NCBI GenBank assembly: GCA_903891395.1
Contig: CAITEM010000612.1
Location: 1-15,037, forward strand
DNA: 15,037 nucleotides
Reading direction: 5' to 3'
Source of the DNA: an uncultured Hyphomicrobiales bacterium
Lineage (GTDB): Bacteria; Pseudomonadota; Alphaproteobacteria; Rhizobiales; Xanthobacteraceae
Below are positions 7,272-13,811 of the stretch, piece after piece (positions within the stretch are counted from its first letter, which is position 1; each line of letters opens with the position of its first letter). The position numbers and the translations under genes are program-made. Below the pieces are notes generated by a model that made no database searches, was not told the origin of the DNA, and saw only the letters and a program-made list of their open reading frames with translations.

Positions 7272-7874
7272 ATGCCGACCCTTCTCGCCATTGGCGCAAG
7301 CCCGCGCTACGACCATTCCACCTCCCGCAAACTCACGTCGCTGTTCGTCGAGAAATGGCAGGCGGCGCATCCCGGCGGCCAGGTCATTGATCGCGACCTG
7401 CTCAAGACCAAACTGCCGTTCGTCGATCTGCCCTGGATCGGCGGCGCCTTCACGCCGGCGGAGCAGCATTCGCCGGAAAGCGCCGCGGCGATCAAGATTT
7501 CCGACGATCTCGTCGCCGAGCTGAAAGCCGCCGACCACATCGTCATCGGCACGCCGATGTACAACTTCTCGATCCCGGCGGTGCTGAAGGCTTACATCGA
7601 TCACATCGTGCGTGTCGGCGTGACCGTCACACCGGACAATGTCGGCCTCCTCACCGGCAAGAAAGCGACCGTCATCCTGGCGTCGGGCGGCGACTTCAGC
7701 CCCGGTTCGCCGATCGAACAGTACAATCAGGCCAGCGGTTACCTTCGTCAGGTCTTGCGCTGGATCGGCATTACCGACGTCGACATCATTCTGGCCGGCC
7801 GCGCGCGGTCCGGCGGCATGGGTGAGACGGCTGTCGCGCAGTTCGGCGGCGCGGTCGCGGCGGCCGCGGCCTGA
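7272..7874 (+). CDS. azoR: FMN-dependent NADH-azoreductase (AzoR/AcpD family flavodoxin-fold reductase)
   Basis: Flavodoxin-fold quinone/azo reductase, 200 residues, close to the usual AzoR length. The ATG at 7272 follows AGGAG (7259-7263) with 8-nt spacing. Motifs: the FMN phosphate loop GASPRYDHSTSRKL (8-21), the flavin-contacting segment TPMYNFSIPAVLKAYIDHI (94-112) that matches PMYNFNI in E. coli AzoR, ASGG (137-140), and a C-terminal WIGITDVDIILAG segment. The enzyme reduces quinones, and azo dyes in vitro, by two-electron steps in the cytoplasm; the usual physiological role proposed is defence against thiol or quinone stress. It is divergent from a LysR regulator that is the likely controller. 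The C-terminus ends in a plain alanine run. Confidence 0.93.
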   Translation: MPTLLAIGASPRYDHSTSRKLTSLFVEKWQAAHPGGQVIDRDLLKTKLPFVDLPWIGGAFTPAEQHSPESAAAIKISDDLVAELKAADHIVIGTPMYNFSIPAVLKAYIDHIVRVGVTVTPDNVGLLTGKKATVILASGGDFSPGSPIEQYNQASGYLRQVLRWIGITDVDIILAGRARSGGMGETAVAQFGGAVAAAAA

Positions 7875-7905
7875 GCGGGCCGCTCCATCCGACAAAACGT
7901 GTAAA

Positions 7906-7941
7906 GCATCGGCGCCGGACACGATCGTCCGGCGTCGATGC
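7906..7941 (-). terminator. Hairpin between convergent azoR and GST genes
   Basis: A 15-bp near-perfect inverted repeat (7906-7920 / 7927-7941, one non-Watson-Crick position) with loop ACGATC. It abuts the GST stop codon. On the minus strand it is followed by a T-rich but interrupted tail (TTTACACGTTTT), so it most likely ends the GST transcript. The plus side lacks a T run. Confidence 0.65.
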
Positions 7942-7943
7942 CG

Positions 7944-8552
7944 TTACGCCTTGACCTTGGTCTCGTTGAAGCTCGGCACAAGCGCTGCGAATGTGTCGTG
8001 CCATTCGACAAGCCGCGGGTATTCGTTGCGCCAGGTGCCGCCGAAGCGCAGGTCGCGATAGCCGAGCACGCAGGCGACCGCGATCTGGCCGACGTCGGGC
8101 ACGGCGTCGATCTTCGGTGGCGCGGCTTCCAGCGCCTTCAGGGCGCGTGCGACCTTGTCGTTCTGGCGATCGACCCAGCTCTGCACCAGTTTGTCGGCGG
8201 GGCGGAAGCGGCCTTCATAGACCAGCAAAATGCAGGCATCGAGAATGCCGTCGCAATGCGCCTGCAACTTCAGCGCTTCGAAACGCGCCGGACCTTCTTT
8301 CGGAATGACGCGGCCGCCGCCGGCGACATGATCGAGATATTCGACGATGACGCGCGAGTCGTAATAGGAGTTGCCGTCTTCGCCGATCAGTACCGGAATT
8401 TTTCCGAGCGGGTTCTGCACCCGCAGGCTGTCGGCCGGATCTTCGAGATCGGCCGGGCGAAGTTCGATTTGCGACGTCAGACCGAGGACGCTCGCCGCGA
8501 TACGCACCTTGCGGGCGAAGGGCGAGGCGGGGCCGGAACGCAGGATCATCAT
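7944..8552 (-). CDS. Glutathione S-transferase family protein (YibF-like)
   Basis: GST with a thioredoxin-like N-terminal domain (about 1-80) and an all-helical C-terminal domain. The start is set at the ATG at 8552 (MMILRSGPASPFARKVR), since the ORF upstream adds 20 residues without family character. The active-site region SPFARKVR supplies the catalytic Ser near residue 10. NPLGKIPVLI carries the cis-proline that binds the glutathione backbone, and DSRVIVEYLD is the gamma-glutamyl contact. The C-terminal domain has ALKLQAHCDGILDA and IAVACVLGYRDLRF, which resemble E. coli YibF. It is about 203 residues, the family norm. The cytosolic substrate is unknown. It lies 116 nt downstream of the cold-shock gene on the same strand. 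Confidence 0.92.
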   Translation of the reverse strand: MMILRSGPASPFARKVRIAASVLGLTSQIELRPADLEDPADSLRVQNPLGKIPVLIGEDGNSYYDSRVIVEYLDHVAGGGRVIPKEGPARFEALKLQAHCDGILDACILLVYEGRFRPADKLVQSWVDRQNDKVARALKALEAAPPKIDAVPDVGQIAVACVLGYRDLRFGGTWRNEYPRLVEWHDTFAALVPSFNETKVKA

Positions 8553-8668
8553 GGCAAAATTCTTTCGTGCACCAAGGGCGGGATGCATAGCCCGCCGCCG
8601 TTGCGCGTCCAACCTAAAATTTACGGCCGCGGCTCACACGTTTTCGCCGTATGAACGAAGCCCGCCTG

Positions 8669-8884
8669 TCAGCCAGTCACGACCAGATTGACGGCCTTGG
8701 GGCCTTTGCCCTTCTTGTCCGGCTCGACGTCGAAACTGATCTTCTGCCCCTCGTTCAGATTCTTGAGACCGGCCTGTTCGACCGCGGTGATGTGCACGAA
8801 CACATCGCGCCCGCCATCGTCCGGTTTAACAAAGCCGTAGCCGCGTTCGCCGTTGAAGAACTTCACAACGCCAGTTTGCGCCAT
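8669..8884 (-). CDS. Cold-shock domain protein (CspA family)
   Basis: Single cold-shock domain, 71 residues, a five-stranded OB fold that binds single-stranded RNA or DNA and melts RNA structure. RNP1 is RGYGFV (14-19) and RNP2 is VFVHI (28-32). It opens MAQTGVVKFFNGERGYGFV, the standard start. A very strong Shine-Dalgarno sequence GGAGGAG (minus strand, 8893-8899) sits 8 nt before the ATG. The leader region up to the rlmJ stop codon (8885-9073) contains several hairpins, as is usual for genes whose translation depends on RNA structure. Which condition induces it cannot be read from sequence, since alphaproteobacteria carry several csp copies, many not cold-induced. Confidence 0.97.
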   Translation of the reverse strand: MAQTGVVKFFNGERGYGFVKPDDGGRDVFVHITAVEQAGLKNLNEGQKISFDVEPDKKGKGPKAVNLVVTG

Positions 8885-8910
8885 CGGGAAAACTCCTCCC
8901 CCGCTGCTCC

Positions 8911-9014
8911 GCCGCCGGCCCCACGCACGGCGGCTCGGCCGACATTCACATTCGGGGAAAGCTTCGGCCCTAACAGGCCTCTGTCACTCCGCCGGCCTCC
9001 GCAACCGGCGGAGG
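8911..9014 (-). promoter_or_regulatory. Structured leader of the cold-shock gene
   Basis: Three inverted repeats upstream of csp: GCCGCCG/CGGCGGC (8911-8917 / 8928-8934), a 9-bp CTCCGCCGG/CCGGCGGAG (8987-8995 / 9005-9013), and a 7-bp CCTCCGC/GCGGAGG (8996-9002 / 9008-9014). The last two share bases and cannot form together. None has a T run, so they are not simple terminators for rlmJ. Confidence 0.45.
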
Positions 9015-9073
9015 CTGAACGTCACTGCCAATGATGGAACTACACACCAACTAGGTTGCCATGGAAAGGGCTT

Positions 9074-9922
9074 CTACTCACCCGCGAGCCAGTCCAGACG
9101 CCAGGCGCCCTTGCCGTCGCGGCCCAACGCGCCGGCCAGCACCGGCAGCAACGTGGCCAGCTCGGCCTCGAGCGCCCAGGGCGGATTGACCACGATCATC
9201 CCGGAGCCGTTGAGGCGGCTGGGATCGGACAGCGGCTGCACCGTCACCTCGGCCCGCAAGATCTTGCGGATGCCCAACCGGATCAGGCTTTTGGCCAGCG
9301 CGTCCGGCTCCGGCCGGCCCTTGATCGGGTACCAGAGCGCGTAGATGCCGGTCGCCCATTTGCGGTGCGCGATGGCGAGACCATTCGACAATTGCTGGAA
9401 ATCGTCGGGCTGCTCGAACGGCGGATCGATCAGCACCAGGCCGCGGCGTTCGGGTGGCGGCACATAGGCCGACAGCGCGGTCCAGCCGTCGATCTCCAGC
9501 GTCTTGATGCGCGTATCGCCGCGCATGTTGTGACGCAGTTGCACCGAGGCTTTGGATTCAAGTTCGCAAGCGATCAGCCGGTCCTGCGGCCGCAGCCAGG
9601 CGCGCACGATCGCGGGCGAGCCGGGATAAATCCTGAGACGGCCACGCTCGTTGAGCGCGCCGATGACGTCGGTGTAAGGCGCGAGCAGCGCCGCGGCTTT
9701 CTCGGGAAGCTCAGCCGCCATCAGCCGGGCGATGCCGTCCTGCCATTCGCCGCCGCGGCTGGCCTCGTCGCCAGTCAGGTCGTAGAGGCCGGCGCCGGCG
9801 TGCGTGTCGATGACGCGGAACGGCGCTTCCTTGGCGCGCAAATAATCCAGGATGCGGCACAGCACGGCGTGCTTGACCACGTCGGCAAAACTGCCGGCAT
9901 GAAAGGCGTGGCGATAGTTCAC
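9074..9922 (-). CDS. rlmJ: 23S rRNA (adenine(2030)-N6)-methyltransferase RlmJ
   Basis: RlmJ transfers a methyl group from S-adenosylmethionine to N6 of A2030 in 23S rRNA. The length of 282 residues matches E. coli RlmJ (280). The N-terminal YRHAFHAGSFADVVKH signature is present (Y3 and K17 correspond to conserved active-site residues). The SAM-binding DTHAGAG loop is at 39-45. The catalytic DPPFEQ motif (D166) is the family form of the N6-adenine methyltransferase DPPY. The start is GTG at 9922, giving the conserved MNYRH opening; a GGAG lies 12 nt upstream, a rather long spacing. It lies 75 nt after a small membrane-protein gene on the same strand. Confidence 0.95.
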   Translation of the reverse strand: MNYRHAFHAGSFADVVKHAVLCRILDYLRAKEAPFRVIDTHAGAGLYDLTGDEASRGGEWQDGIARLMAAELPEKAAALLAPYTDVIGALNERGRLRIYPGSPAIVRAWLRPQDRLIACELESKASVQLRHNMRGDTRIKTLEIDGWTALSAYVPPPERRGLVLIDPPFEQPDDFQQLSNGLAIAHRKWATGIYALWYPIKGRPEPDALAKSLIRLGIRKILRAEVTVQPLSDPSRLNGSGMIVVNPPWALEAELATLLPVLAGALGRDGKGAWRLDWLAGE

Positions 9923-9997
9923 GTGTCGTTCAAGCTCCGCGAGAAAAGGCTCAATGGCGGATGCTTATGGCACATCGTTTTGATCCGCGCTGCCCGT

Positions 9998-10399
9998 TCA
10001 ACGGGGCACGCCGCGCAGGCCGAAATGGTCGCGCCGTTTGATGGGAGGCAAGTACGGACGCGCCGTGCGCAGCGGCGGCGGCTCGACCTCCGCCGGCGTG
10101 GCAGGCGGCAAAGCCGGCGCGCGACGGGCGCGCCATGACCGCTTGATCGACAGACACAGCAATCGCAAAGTGACGAACAGCGTCGCCGTGAATCCGATTG
10201 CGTGCAGACCCGGCGGCATCGCCAGCGAACGCGCCGATTTGCAAAGGAAATCCAGCAGTTCGGGCGCGGTGTCTCGGCAGACCATGGAAGCGCCGAACGG
10301 CTGGCCGCCGAGTTCGGACGCCGTCATCGGCCACAGCACGATATAGCCCAGCCCCACGAACCAGGCTGTAAAACCGACGTAATCCTTGATCCGATCCAT
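9998..10399 (-). CDS. Small two-helix membrane protein of unknown function
   Basis: I do not recognise a characterised family. The 133-residue protein has two membrane segments, about 9-27 (GFTAWFVGLGYIVLWPMTA) and about 64-84. Between them is a ~36-residue loop holding two cysteines (C41, C53). A basic, proline-rich C-terminal tail follows (KRSWRARR, then repeated Pro/Ala). The positive-inside rule puts both ends in the cytoplasm and the Cys loop in the periplasm, where a disulfide could form. The start at 10399 has GGAG 7 nt upstream. It sits 75 nt before rlmJ on the same strand and may share its transcript. The antiparallel and other-frame ORFs here look like shadows. Confidence 0.75.
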   Translation of the reverse strand: MDRIKDYVGFTAWFVGLGYIVLWPMTASELGGQPFGASMVCRDTAPELLDFLCKSARSLAMPPGLHAIGFTATLFVTLRLLCLSIKRSWRARRAPALPPATPAEVEPPPLRTARPYLPPIKRRDHFGLRGVPR

Positions 10400-10649
10400 G
10401 ACGCACTCCGCCCTGCGCTCCGATCGCGGGCGGCAGACTTACGGAATTACGTTACGGCAAGCTTGCGCCAATTCGCGACAGACGGGGGTTATCCCATACC
10501 GCCACGGGCCATCGTTAGTGGCGGCTTAACGCAATCGCAAACATACGCGACTGGTTGGCGCATCCGTGCCGAATGCGCGCGCATCACGCGCTCGGAAATA
10601 TATTTTGCATCAAGAATTTTTATTCGCCGGTGCGGCTTATTATCGACGC

Positions 10650-11363
10650 TTATCCGCCGCGCACCGCGGGCATGGCGATTTTGTCGCGCTTGCACGCCCG
10701 GCGCGTCACCTCGGCGCAGTCGTGGAAGGAAAAATCCCTGCCGATGCAGACGCGCACTTCGCTCAAGCGTTTGCTGTCGCAGGCGACCGCGATCGCCGCA
10801 CGCGGCAGACCGGGATTGGCTTTGACGAAAGCCGCGGCGACCTCGTCGGGCGTCACCATGATCGGCTTGTCGAGATCGAGATACTCCGCCGGAATCTTCA
10901 TCACCGCGCGCGCCTTGCGCACGGTTTCGAAATAGGCGTTCGCGGACAGCCCGGAACAGGTGCCGTGGCGATCCCATTCGTGAAAGATCAGCCGCGGGCT
11001 TGGCATCAGATCGAGCATGCTGCCGACGATGTTGCGGTCGAGCCGCGGCGCCGGCACCTGACAGAAGGCCGGGAAGCCCTGCTCGTATTGCGGCCACAGC
11101 CCGTGCACGACGAAGGAAAACGGCCGACCGCCGCATTGCTGGTCGGGTGCCCGGTTCGGCGCGCGCTCCTGCGACGCCTCGCAGTAGGACGGCGACCAGG
11201 ACAGCGCCAGCACGTAGAAATCGAACTGACCGGGCGCGTTCTGCCGCCGGTCCGGGCCCGCGCCCGGCGTGTCCTGCGCAAAAGCCACGATGGCAAACAG
11301 GAAGACGAAACTCAGGGTGATGGCGGCGGTGTGCGCCGCCTTACGAACGCGGATACCGAACAT
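10650..11363 (-). CDS. Secreted ribonuclease T2 family protein
   Basis: T2-family endoribonuclease, which cuts RNA through a 2',3'-cyclic phosphate, probably periplasmic like E. coli RNase I. Both catalytic blocks are present: CAS I FVVHGLWPQ (H87) and CAS II HEWDRHGTC (H128, E129, H133). Cysteines C61, C77, C101 and C136 fit the conserved disulfides. The start is set at the ATG at 11363, which begins a signal peptide (MFGIRVRKAAHTAAI, hydrophobic core to ~27, AFA, cleavage before QDTP). A GGGGG stretch lies just upstream. An ATG further upstream at 11429 lies at the candidate -10 and is unlikely to be used. The length of 237 residues is normal for the family. The likely function is scavenging of RNA for phosphate or nucleosides. 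Confidence 0.93.
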   Translation of the reverse strand: MFGIRVRKAAHTAAITLSFVFLFAIVAFAQDTPGAGPDRRQNAPGQFDFYVLALSWSPSYCEASQERAPNRAPDQQCGGRPFSFVVHGLWPQYEQGFPAFCQVPAPRLDRNIVGSMLDLMPSPRLIFHEWDRHGTCSGLSANAYFETVRKARAVMKIPAEYLDLDKPIMVTPDEVAAAFVKANPGLPRAAIAVACDSKRLSEVRVCIGRDFSFHDCAEVTRRACKRDKIAMPAVRGG

Positions 11364-11427
11364 GCGTGCCCCCAGACACTGCAGCGAGAACAAAACGGAA
11401 ATTGACGTGCCGCAAAAGTTCCCGTTC

Positions 11428-11460
11428 ACGCTAGATTGAAAACGAGAACATTACAAGAAC
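11428..11460 (-). promoter_or_regulatory. Candidate RNase T2 promoter overlapped by a LexA-type box
   Basis: The plus strand reads GAAC-N7-GAAC (11446-11460), an exact match to the LexA (SOS) box known from Rhizobium and Rhodobacter species (GTTC-N7-GTTC on the minus strand). Within it, on the minus strand, lies TTGTAA (11451-11456), a -35-like hexamer, with TAGCGT (11428-11433) 17 bp away as a weak -10. Bound LexA would cover the -35. The start codon would be about 60 nt from the predicted transcription start. Confidence 0.45.
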
Positions 11461-11558
11461 AAAATGGGAGACGACACGGGACACCCGCCGGCTTCAGCGC
11501 GGGGCCTCGTTCCAGGGTTTGGCAATGGACAGTTGAACGACCGGCGGTAGGCGCCGCC

Positions 11559-11574
11559 GGCGGCGATAGCCGCC
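11559..11574 (-). terminator. Hairpin downstream of the secreted four-Cys protein gene
   Basis: GGCGGC-GATA-GCCGCC, a perfect 6-bp stem, 6 nt after the stop codon of the minus-strand gene. No T run follows, so this may be a Rho-dependent or weak terminator, or only a chance GC-rich palindrome. Confidence 0.3.
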
Positions 11575-11580
11575 TTCAGA

Positions 11581-12027
11581 TCAGGGGCGCGCCATCTTGC
11601 AGCGCGGGTTGTAGGCCCAGTTGCGGTCGAGGCCGACGACGCACCATTCGACGTCCCAGGTCTGGCCGATCAAACCCGTGTCTTCGCCGATCCAGTAGTT
11701 GACCGCGTGCTTCTTGCCGTCGCTCACCAGGGCCACTGCTGTGCAGAAGCGGCGCGGGATGGTGGCGCTGGGGCCGGGCCGGTAGGCGATTTCGCGCACC
11801 CGCTCGAAATCCAGGATTTGCAGATCGGAGTTCCAGAAGCGGCCCTCCTTGGTGGAGAACCGCGACGCGATCGTGCTCAGACCGGCCTCGCAGGCCGGCA
11901 AATCGCCGTCGTAGTTCGAGCCGCTGAGATAGAAATTCTTCTCCAGCCAGTTCGCCGCGTGCGCCGGCGCCACAGCGCCAAAAGCGATCGAGACCAGGAA
12001 AGCAACCGAAACCGCGAAACGACGCAT
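11581..12027 (-). CDS. Conserved secreted protein with four cysteines, unknown function
   Basis: 148-residue exported protein. The start at 12027 has AGGAG 8 nt upstream and begins a clear signal peptide (MRRFAVSVAFLVSIAFGAVA, then PAHA, cleavage before ANWLE). The mature part has C46, C95, C129 and C143, enough for two disulfides, and distinctive segments FWNSDLQILDFERVREIAYR, IPRRFC and GLDRNWAYNPRCKMARP. I recall proteins with this closing pattern (IPRRYC, VEWCVTGLDRNWAYAPAC) as common hypothetical proteins in Bradyrhizobium relatives. No function is known to me. A slightly different frame on the same strand (11576-12082) lacks a signal peptide and is a shadow. It lies 217 nt upstream of RNase T2 on the same strand. 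Confidence 0.88.
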   Translation of the reverse strand: MRRFAVSVAFLVSIAFGAVAPAHAANWLEKNFYLSGSNYDGDLPACEAGLSTIASRFSTKEGRFWNSDLQILDFERVREIAYRPGPSATIPRRFCTAVALVSDGKKHAVNYWIGEDTGLIGQTWDVEWCVVGLDRNWAYNPRCKMARP

Positions 12028-12395
12028 GAACTGCACTCCTACCGGCGCCTGAATCCGAAAAGCGCACATCGCGCCACGGCAATAATCATGCGCAACCGAA
12101 ACCCTTGTCCGAGTTTATCACAGGTTTTTCCCGGTGCAGCCGATTCGTGCACAGCTTTACGGTTGTTTTGACTCGTGACTCCCGGTGCCGCGCTGCATCA
12201 TTTTCAGGCGAGTCGTGTGGCGTGCGTGTTGCGTACGGCGTGCCGCCGACGGGCCGTCGCGTGACATTGCGTGCCGACCTCGGCCGGTCGGATTGTGTCG
12301 GCGGTTTTGTAGCGTTGTGTCCCAGGTTGTAGGAGCGTTGCGTTCACGGCGTTGGTTGCCGGCCGGTCGCCGGCAACCGCGCCGAAATGCGGCCT
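12028..12395. other. Intergenic stretch, G/T-rich on plus strand, no supported gene
   Basis: 368 bases between two minus-strand genes. The part 12200-12350 is markedly G/T-rich on the plus strand, with repeated GCGTG, GCGTTG and TTGTG units. A perfect 9-bp stem GGTTGCCGG / CCGGCAACC (12354-12362 / 12370-12378, loop CCGGTCG) lies just after rsmE. Open frames here have no start signal or recognisable protein. The region must contain the promoter of the secreted-protein gene, but I cannot place it. Confidence 0.5.
12354..12378 (-). terminator. Hairpin downstream of rsmE
   Basis: A perfect 9-bp GC-rich stem with a 7-nt loop begins 17 nt after the rsmE stop codon on the minus strand. It lacks a T run, so the terminator call is tentative. 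Confidence 0.4.
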
Positions 12396-13160
12396 CTAGC
12401 GCCCGCGCCAGTCGCCGAGCACGGCCTGCACCAGCGCCAAGGCGGCAACGGCGGCAGTATCGGCGCGCAAAATGCGCGGCCCCAGCGCCAGACGCACGAC
12501 ATTCGGCCGTTTCACGAGGGTTTCGCGTTCGTCCTCGGAAAATCCGCCTTCCGGACCGATGAGAACGGCCAGCGGCAAACTGTGCCAATTGTCCAGCCGA
12601 ATGGCAGCCAATGCCGCCACCGGGTCCGTGACCTCGGCGTCCTCGTCGCAGAACACCAGCAGCCGCCCGGCGTCGATTGTTCCGACGAGGCTTTTGAACG
12701 CCACCGGCTCCTTGATTTCCGGCAGCGCCAGAACGCCGCACTGCTGCGCCGCCTCGATGGCGTTGGCCCGCATGCGGTCGAGGTTGAGCCGCGCCACCTG
12801 GGTGTGCCGGGTCAGCACCGGCTGGATGCGCGACACGCCCATTTCCACCGCCTTCTGCACCCCATAATCGAGCCGGGCGTGTTTGAGCGGCGCGAACAGA
12901 AAATGCAGGTCGACGGGTTCCGGCTGCGGCCGCTGCTGCGCGCCGACCGCGGCCGACAGCGATCGTTTGCCAGTGCCGGTAAGTTCCGCCTGCCACTCCC
13001 CGTCGCGGCCGTTGAACAGCAGCACGCCGTCGCCTTTGGTCAGCCGCAGCACGTTGATCAGGTAATTGGCCTGGTCGCGGTCGAGCGCCACTTCGGTACC
13101 GCCGCCAAGGGCTGCGTCGAGGAAAATGCGGGGCGTGCGGAAATCGTAGCGCGGCATCAT
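12396..13160 (-). CDS. rsmE: 16S rRNA (uracil(1498)-N3)-methyltransferase RsmE
   Basis: RsmE methylates N3 of U1498 in 16S rRNA of the 30S subunit, with a SPOUT (knotted) methyltransferase fold. The start is at the paired ATGs at 13160/13157, giving MMPRYDFRTPRIF, with AAGGG just upstream. A longer in-frame start at 13238 would overlap the divergent promoter region. Motifs: NYLINVLRLTKGDGVLLFNG (32-51, PUA-like N-terminal domain), KAVEMGV (103-109), EAAQQCG (136-142), IGPEGGFSEDE (201-211) and LGPRILRADTA (226-236) that form the SAM-binding knot. The usual LRxETA is LRADTA here, a conservative change. The 254-residue length is normal. It is divergent from the secreted-protein gene that leads into ubiA. 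Confidence 0.95.
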   Translation of the reverse strand: MMPRYDFRTPRIFLDAALGGGTEVALDRDQANYLINVLRLTKGDGVLLFNGRDGEWQAELTGTGKRSLSAAVGAQQRPQPEPVDLHFLFAPLKHARLDYGVQKAVEMGVSRIQPVLTRHTQVARLNLDRMRANAIEAAQQCGVLALPEIKEPVAFKSLVGTIDAGRLLVFCDEDAEVTDPVAALAAIRLDNWHSLPLAVLIGPEGGFSEDERETLVKRPNVVRLALGPRILRADTAAVAALALVQAVLGDWRGR

Positions 13161-13245
13161 GACAACCCTTGAGAATCTGCGGGCCTTGCCGCCTTCCCGA
13201 CGTATTCGGCGGGTTCTTATAAAGTACTCCCCGGCCAATCACCTG

Positions 13246-13251
13246 TATAAT
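13246..13251 (+). promoter_or_regulatory. Candidate -10 of the secreted protein-ubiA unit
   Basis: A perfect TATAAT sits 30 nt before the start codon at 13282, in the short divergent region. No good -35 lies 16-18 nt upstream. About 25 bp away the minus strand offers TATAAG (13216-13221), which could be the -10 of rsmE. Confidence 0.4.
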
Positions 13252-13281
13252 GGCGCCGGAATCAGGACAGGACCCGTTTCT

Positions 13282-13794
13282 ATGAACTTGCGCTTGGCGT
13301 CGATCATCGCTGCTGGCCTGCTGGGCGCGGGACTTGCGCCCGCCGCGGCGCAGTTTCAGCCGCCGCCGCAGACACTGCCGCAGCAGCAGCAACAGGTGCC
13401 GCCCTGCGTCGTCGAGTTCGGTAAACTGCGGGATGATGCGCAGAAAAAGGCCGCCGCGATCCGCACCGCCAGCGAAAATAAGGCCGAGCCGAAAGTCGCT
13501 TGCGGTCTGTTCAACAGCTTCTCCGCCGCCGAAGCCAAGCTGATCAAATACGCCGCCGACCAATCCACCTGGTGCGGCATTCCGCCCGAGGTGGTGGCCA
13601 ACCTGAAGCAGCAGCACGTCAAGACGGTCGACATTCAGGTCAAGGTCTGCCGCGCCGCCGCGGCGGGGCCGGCAAGACCGCAGGGTCCCAGCCTGAGCGA
13701 TGCGCTCGGCTCCGGCACAGTGCCCGACGTCAGCAATATCCGCACCGGCCGCGGCACCTATGACACCCTGACCGGCACGCCGCTCGGCAAATGA
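13282..13794 (+). CDS. Conserved secreted protein with four cysteines, unknown function
   Basis: 170-residue exported protein. The start at 13282 begins a signal peptide (MNLRLASIIAAGLLGAGLAP, AAA, cleavage before QFQPP). An in-frame ATG at 13159 would lie upstream of the TATAAT and overlap the rsmE start, so it is rejected. A short Pro/Gln-rich segment (27-40) precedes a compact domain with C42, C74, C98 and C123. It contains CGLFNSFSAAEAKLIKYAA and WCGIPPEVVANLK. The tail reads PSLSDALGSGTVPD, then TGRGTYDTLTGTPLGK. I recall proteins of this pattern upstream of ubiA in Bradyrhizobium relatives; no function is known to me. Its stop codon overlaps an ATG that starts a six-codon frame leading to ubiA. 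Confidence 0.88.
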   Translation: MNLRLASIIAAGLLGAGLAPAAAQFQPPPQTLPQQQQQVPPCVVEFGKLRDDAQKKAAAIRTASENKAEPKVACGLFNSFSAAEAKLIKYAADQSTWCGIPPEVVANLKQQHVKTVDIQVKVCRAAAAGPARPQGPSLSDALGSGTVPDVSNIRTGRGTYDTLTGTPLGK

Positions 13795-13811
13795 CCGACA
13801 CCAGCAAGTGA
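13791..13811 (+). CDS. Six-codon mini-frame bridging to ubiA
   Basis: ATG-ACC-GAC-ACC-AGC-AAG-TGA (MTDTSK). Its ATG overlaps the preceding stop as ATGA, and its TGA overlaps the ubiA GTG start as GTGA. It could act as a translational-coupling bridge, or be the remnant of an earlier ubiA start, since ubiA begins with a similar MTD. There is no evidence that it is translated. Confidence 0.25.
   Translation: MTDTSK

Noticed and set aside
9056..10138. 360-codon plus-strand open frame opposite rlmJ
   Set aside because: Antisense to rlmJ and the small membrane-protein gene; no start signal, no recognisable motif.
10499..10524. CCGCCAC / GTGGCGG inverted repeat upstream of the small membrane-protein gene
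   Set aside because: A 7-bp stem with a 12-nt loop and no T run; common by chance in GC-rich DNA.
13373..13396. CAG-rich run in the secreted-protein gene
   Set aside because: It simply encodes a short Gln stretch (PQQQQQ) after the signal peptide; too short to be a notable repeat.
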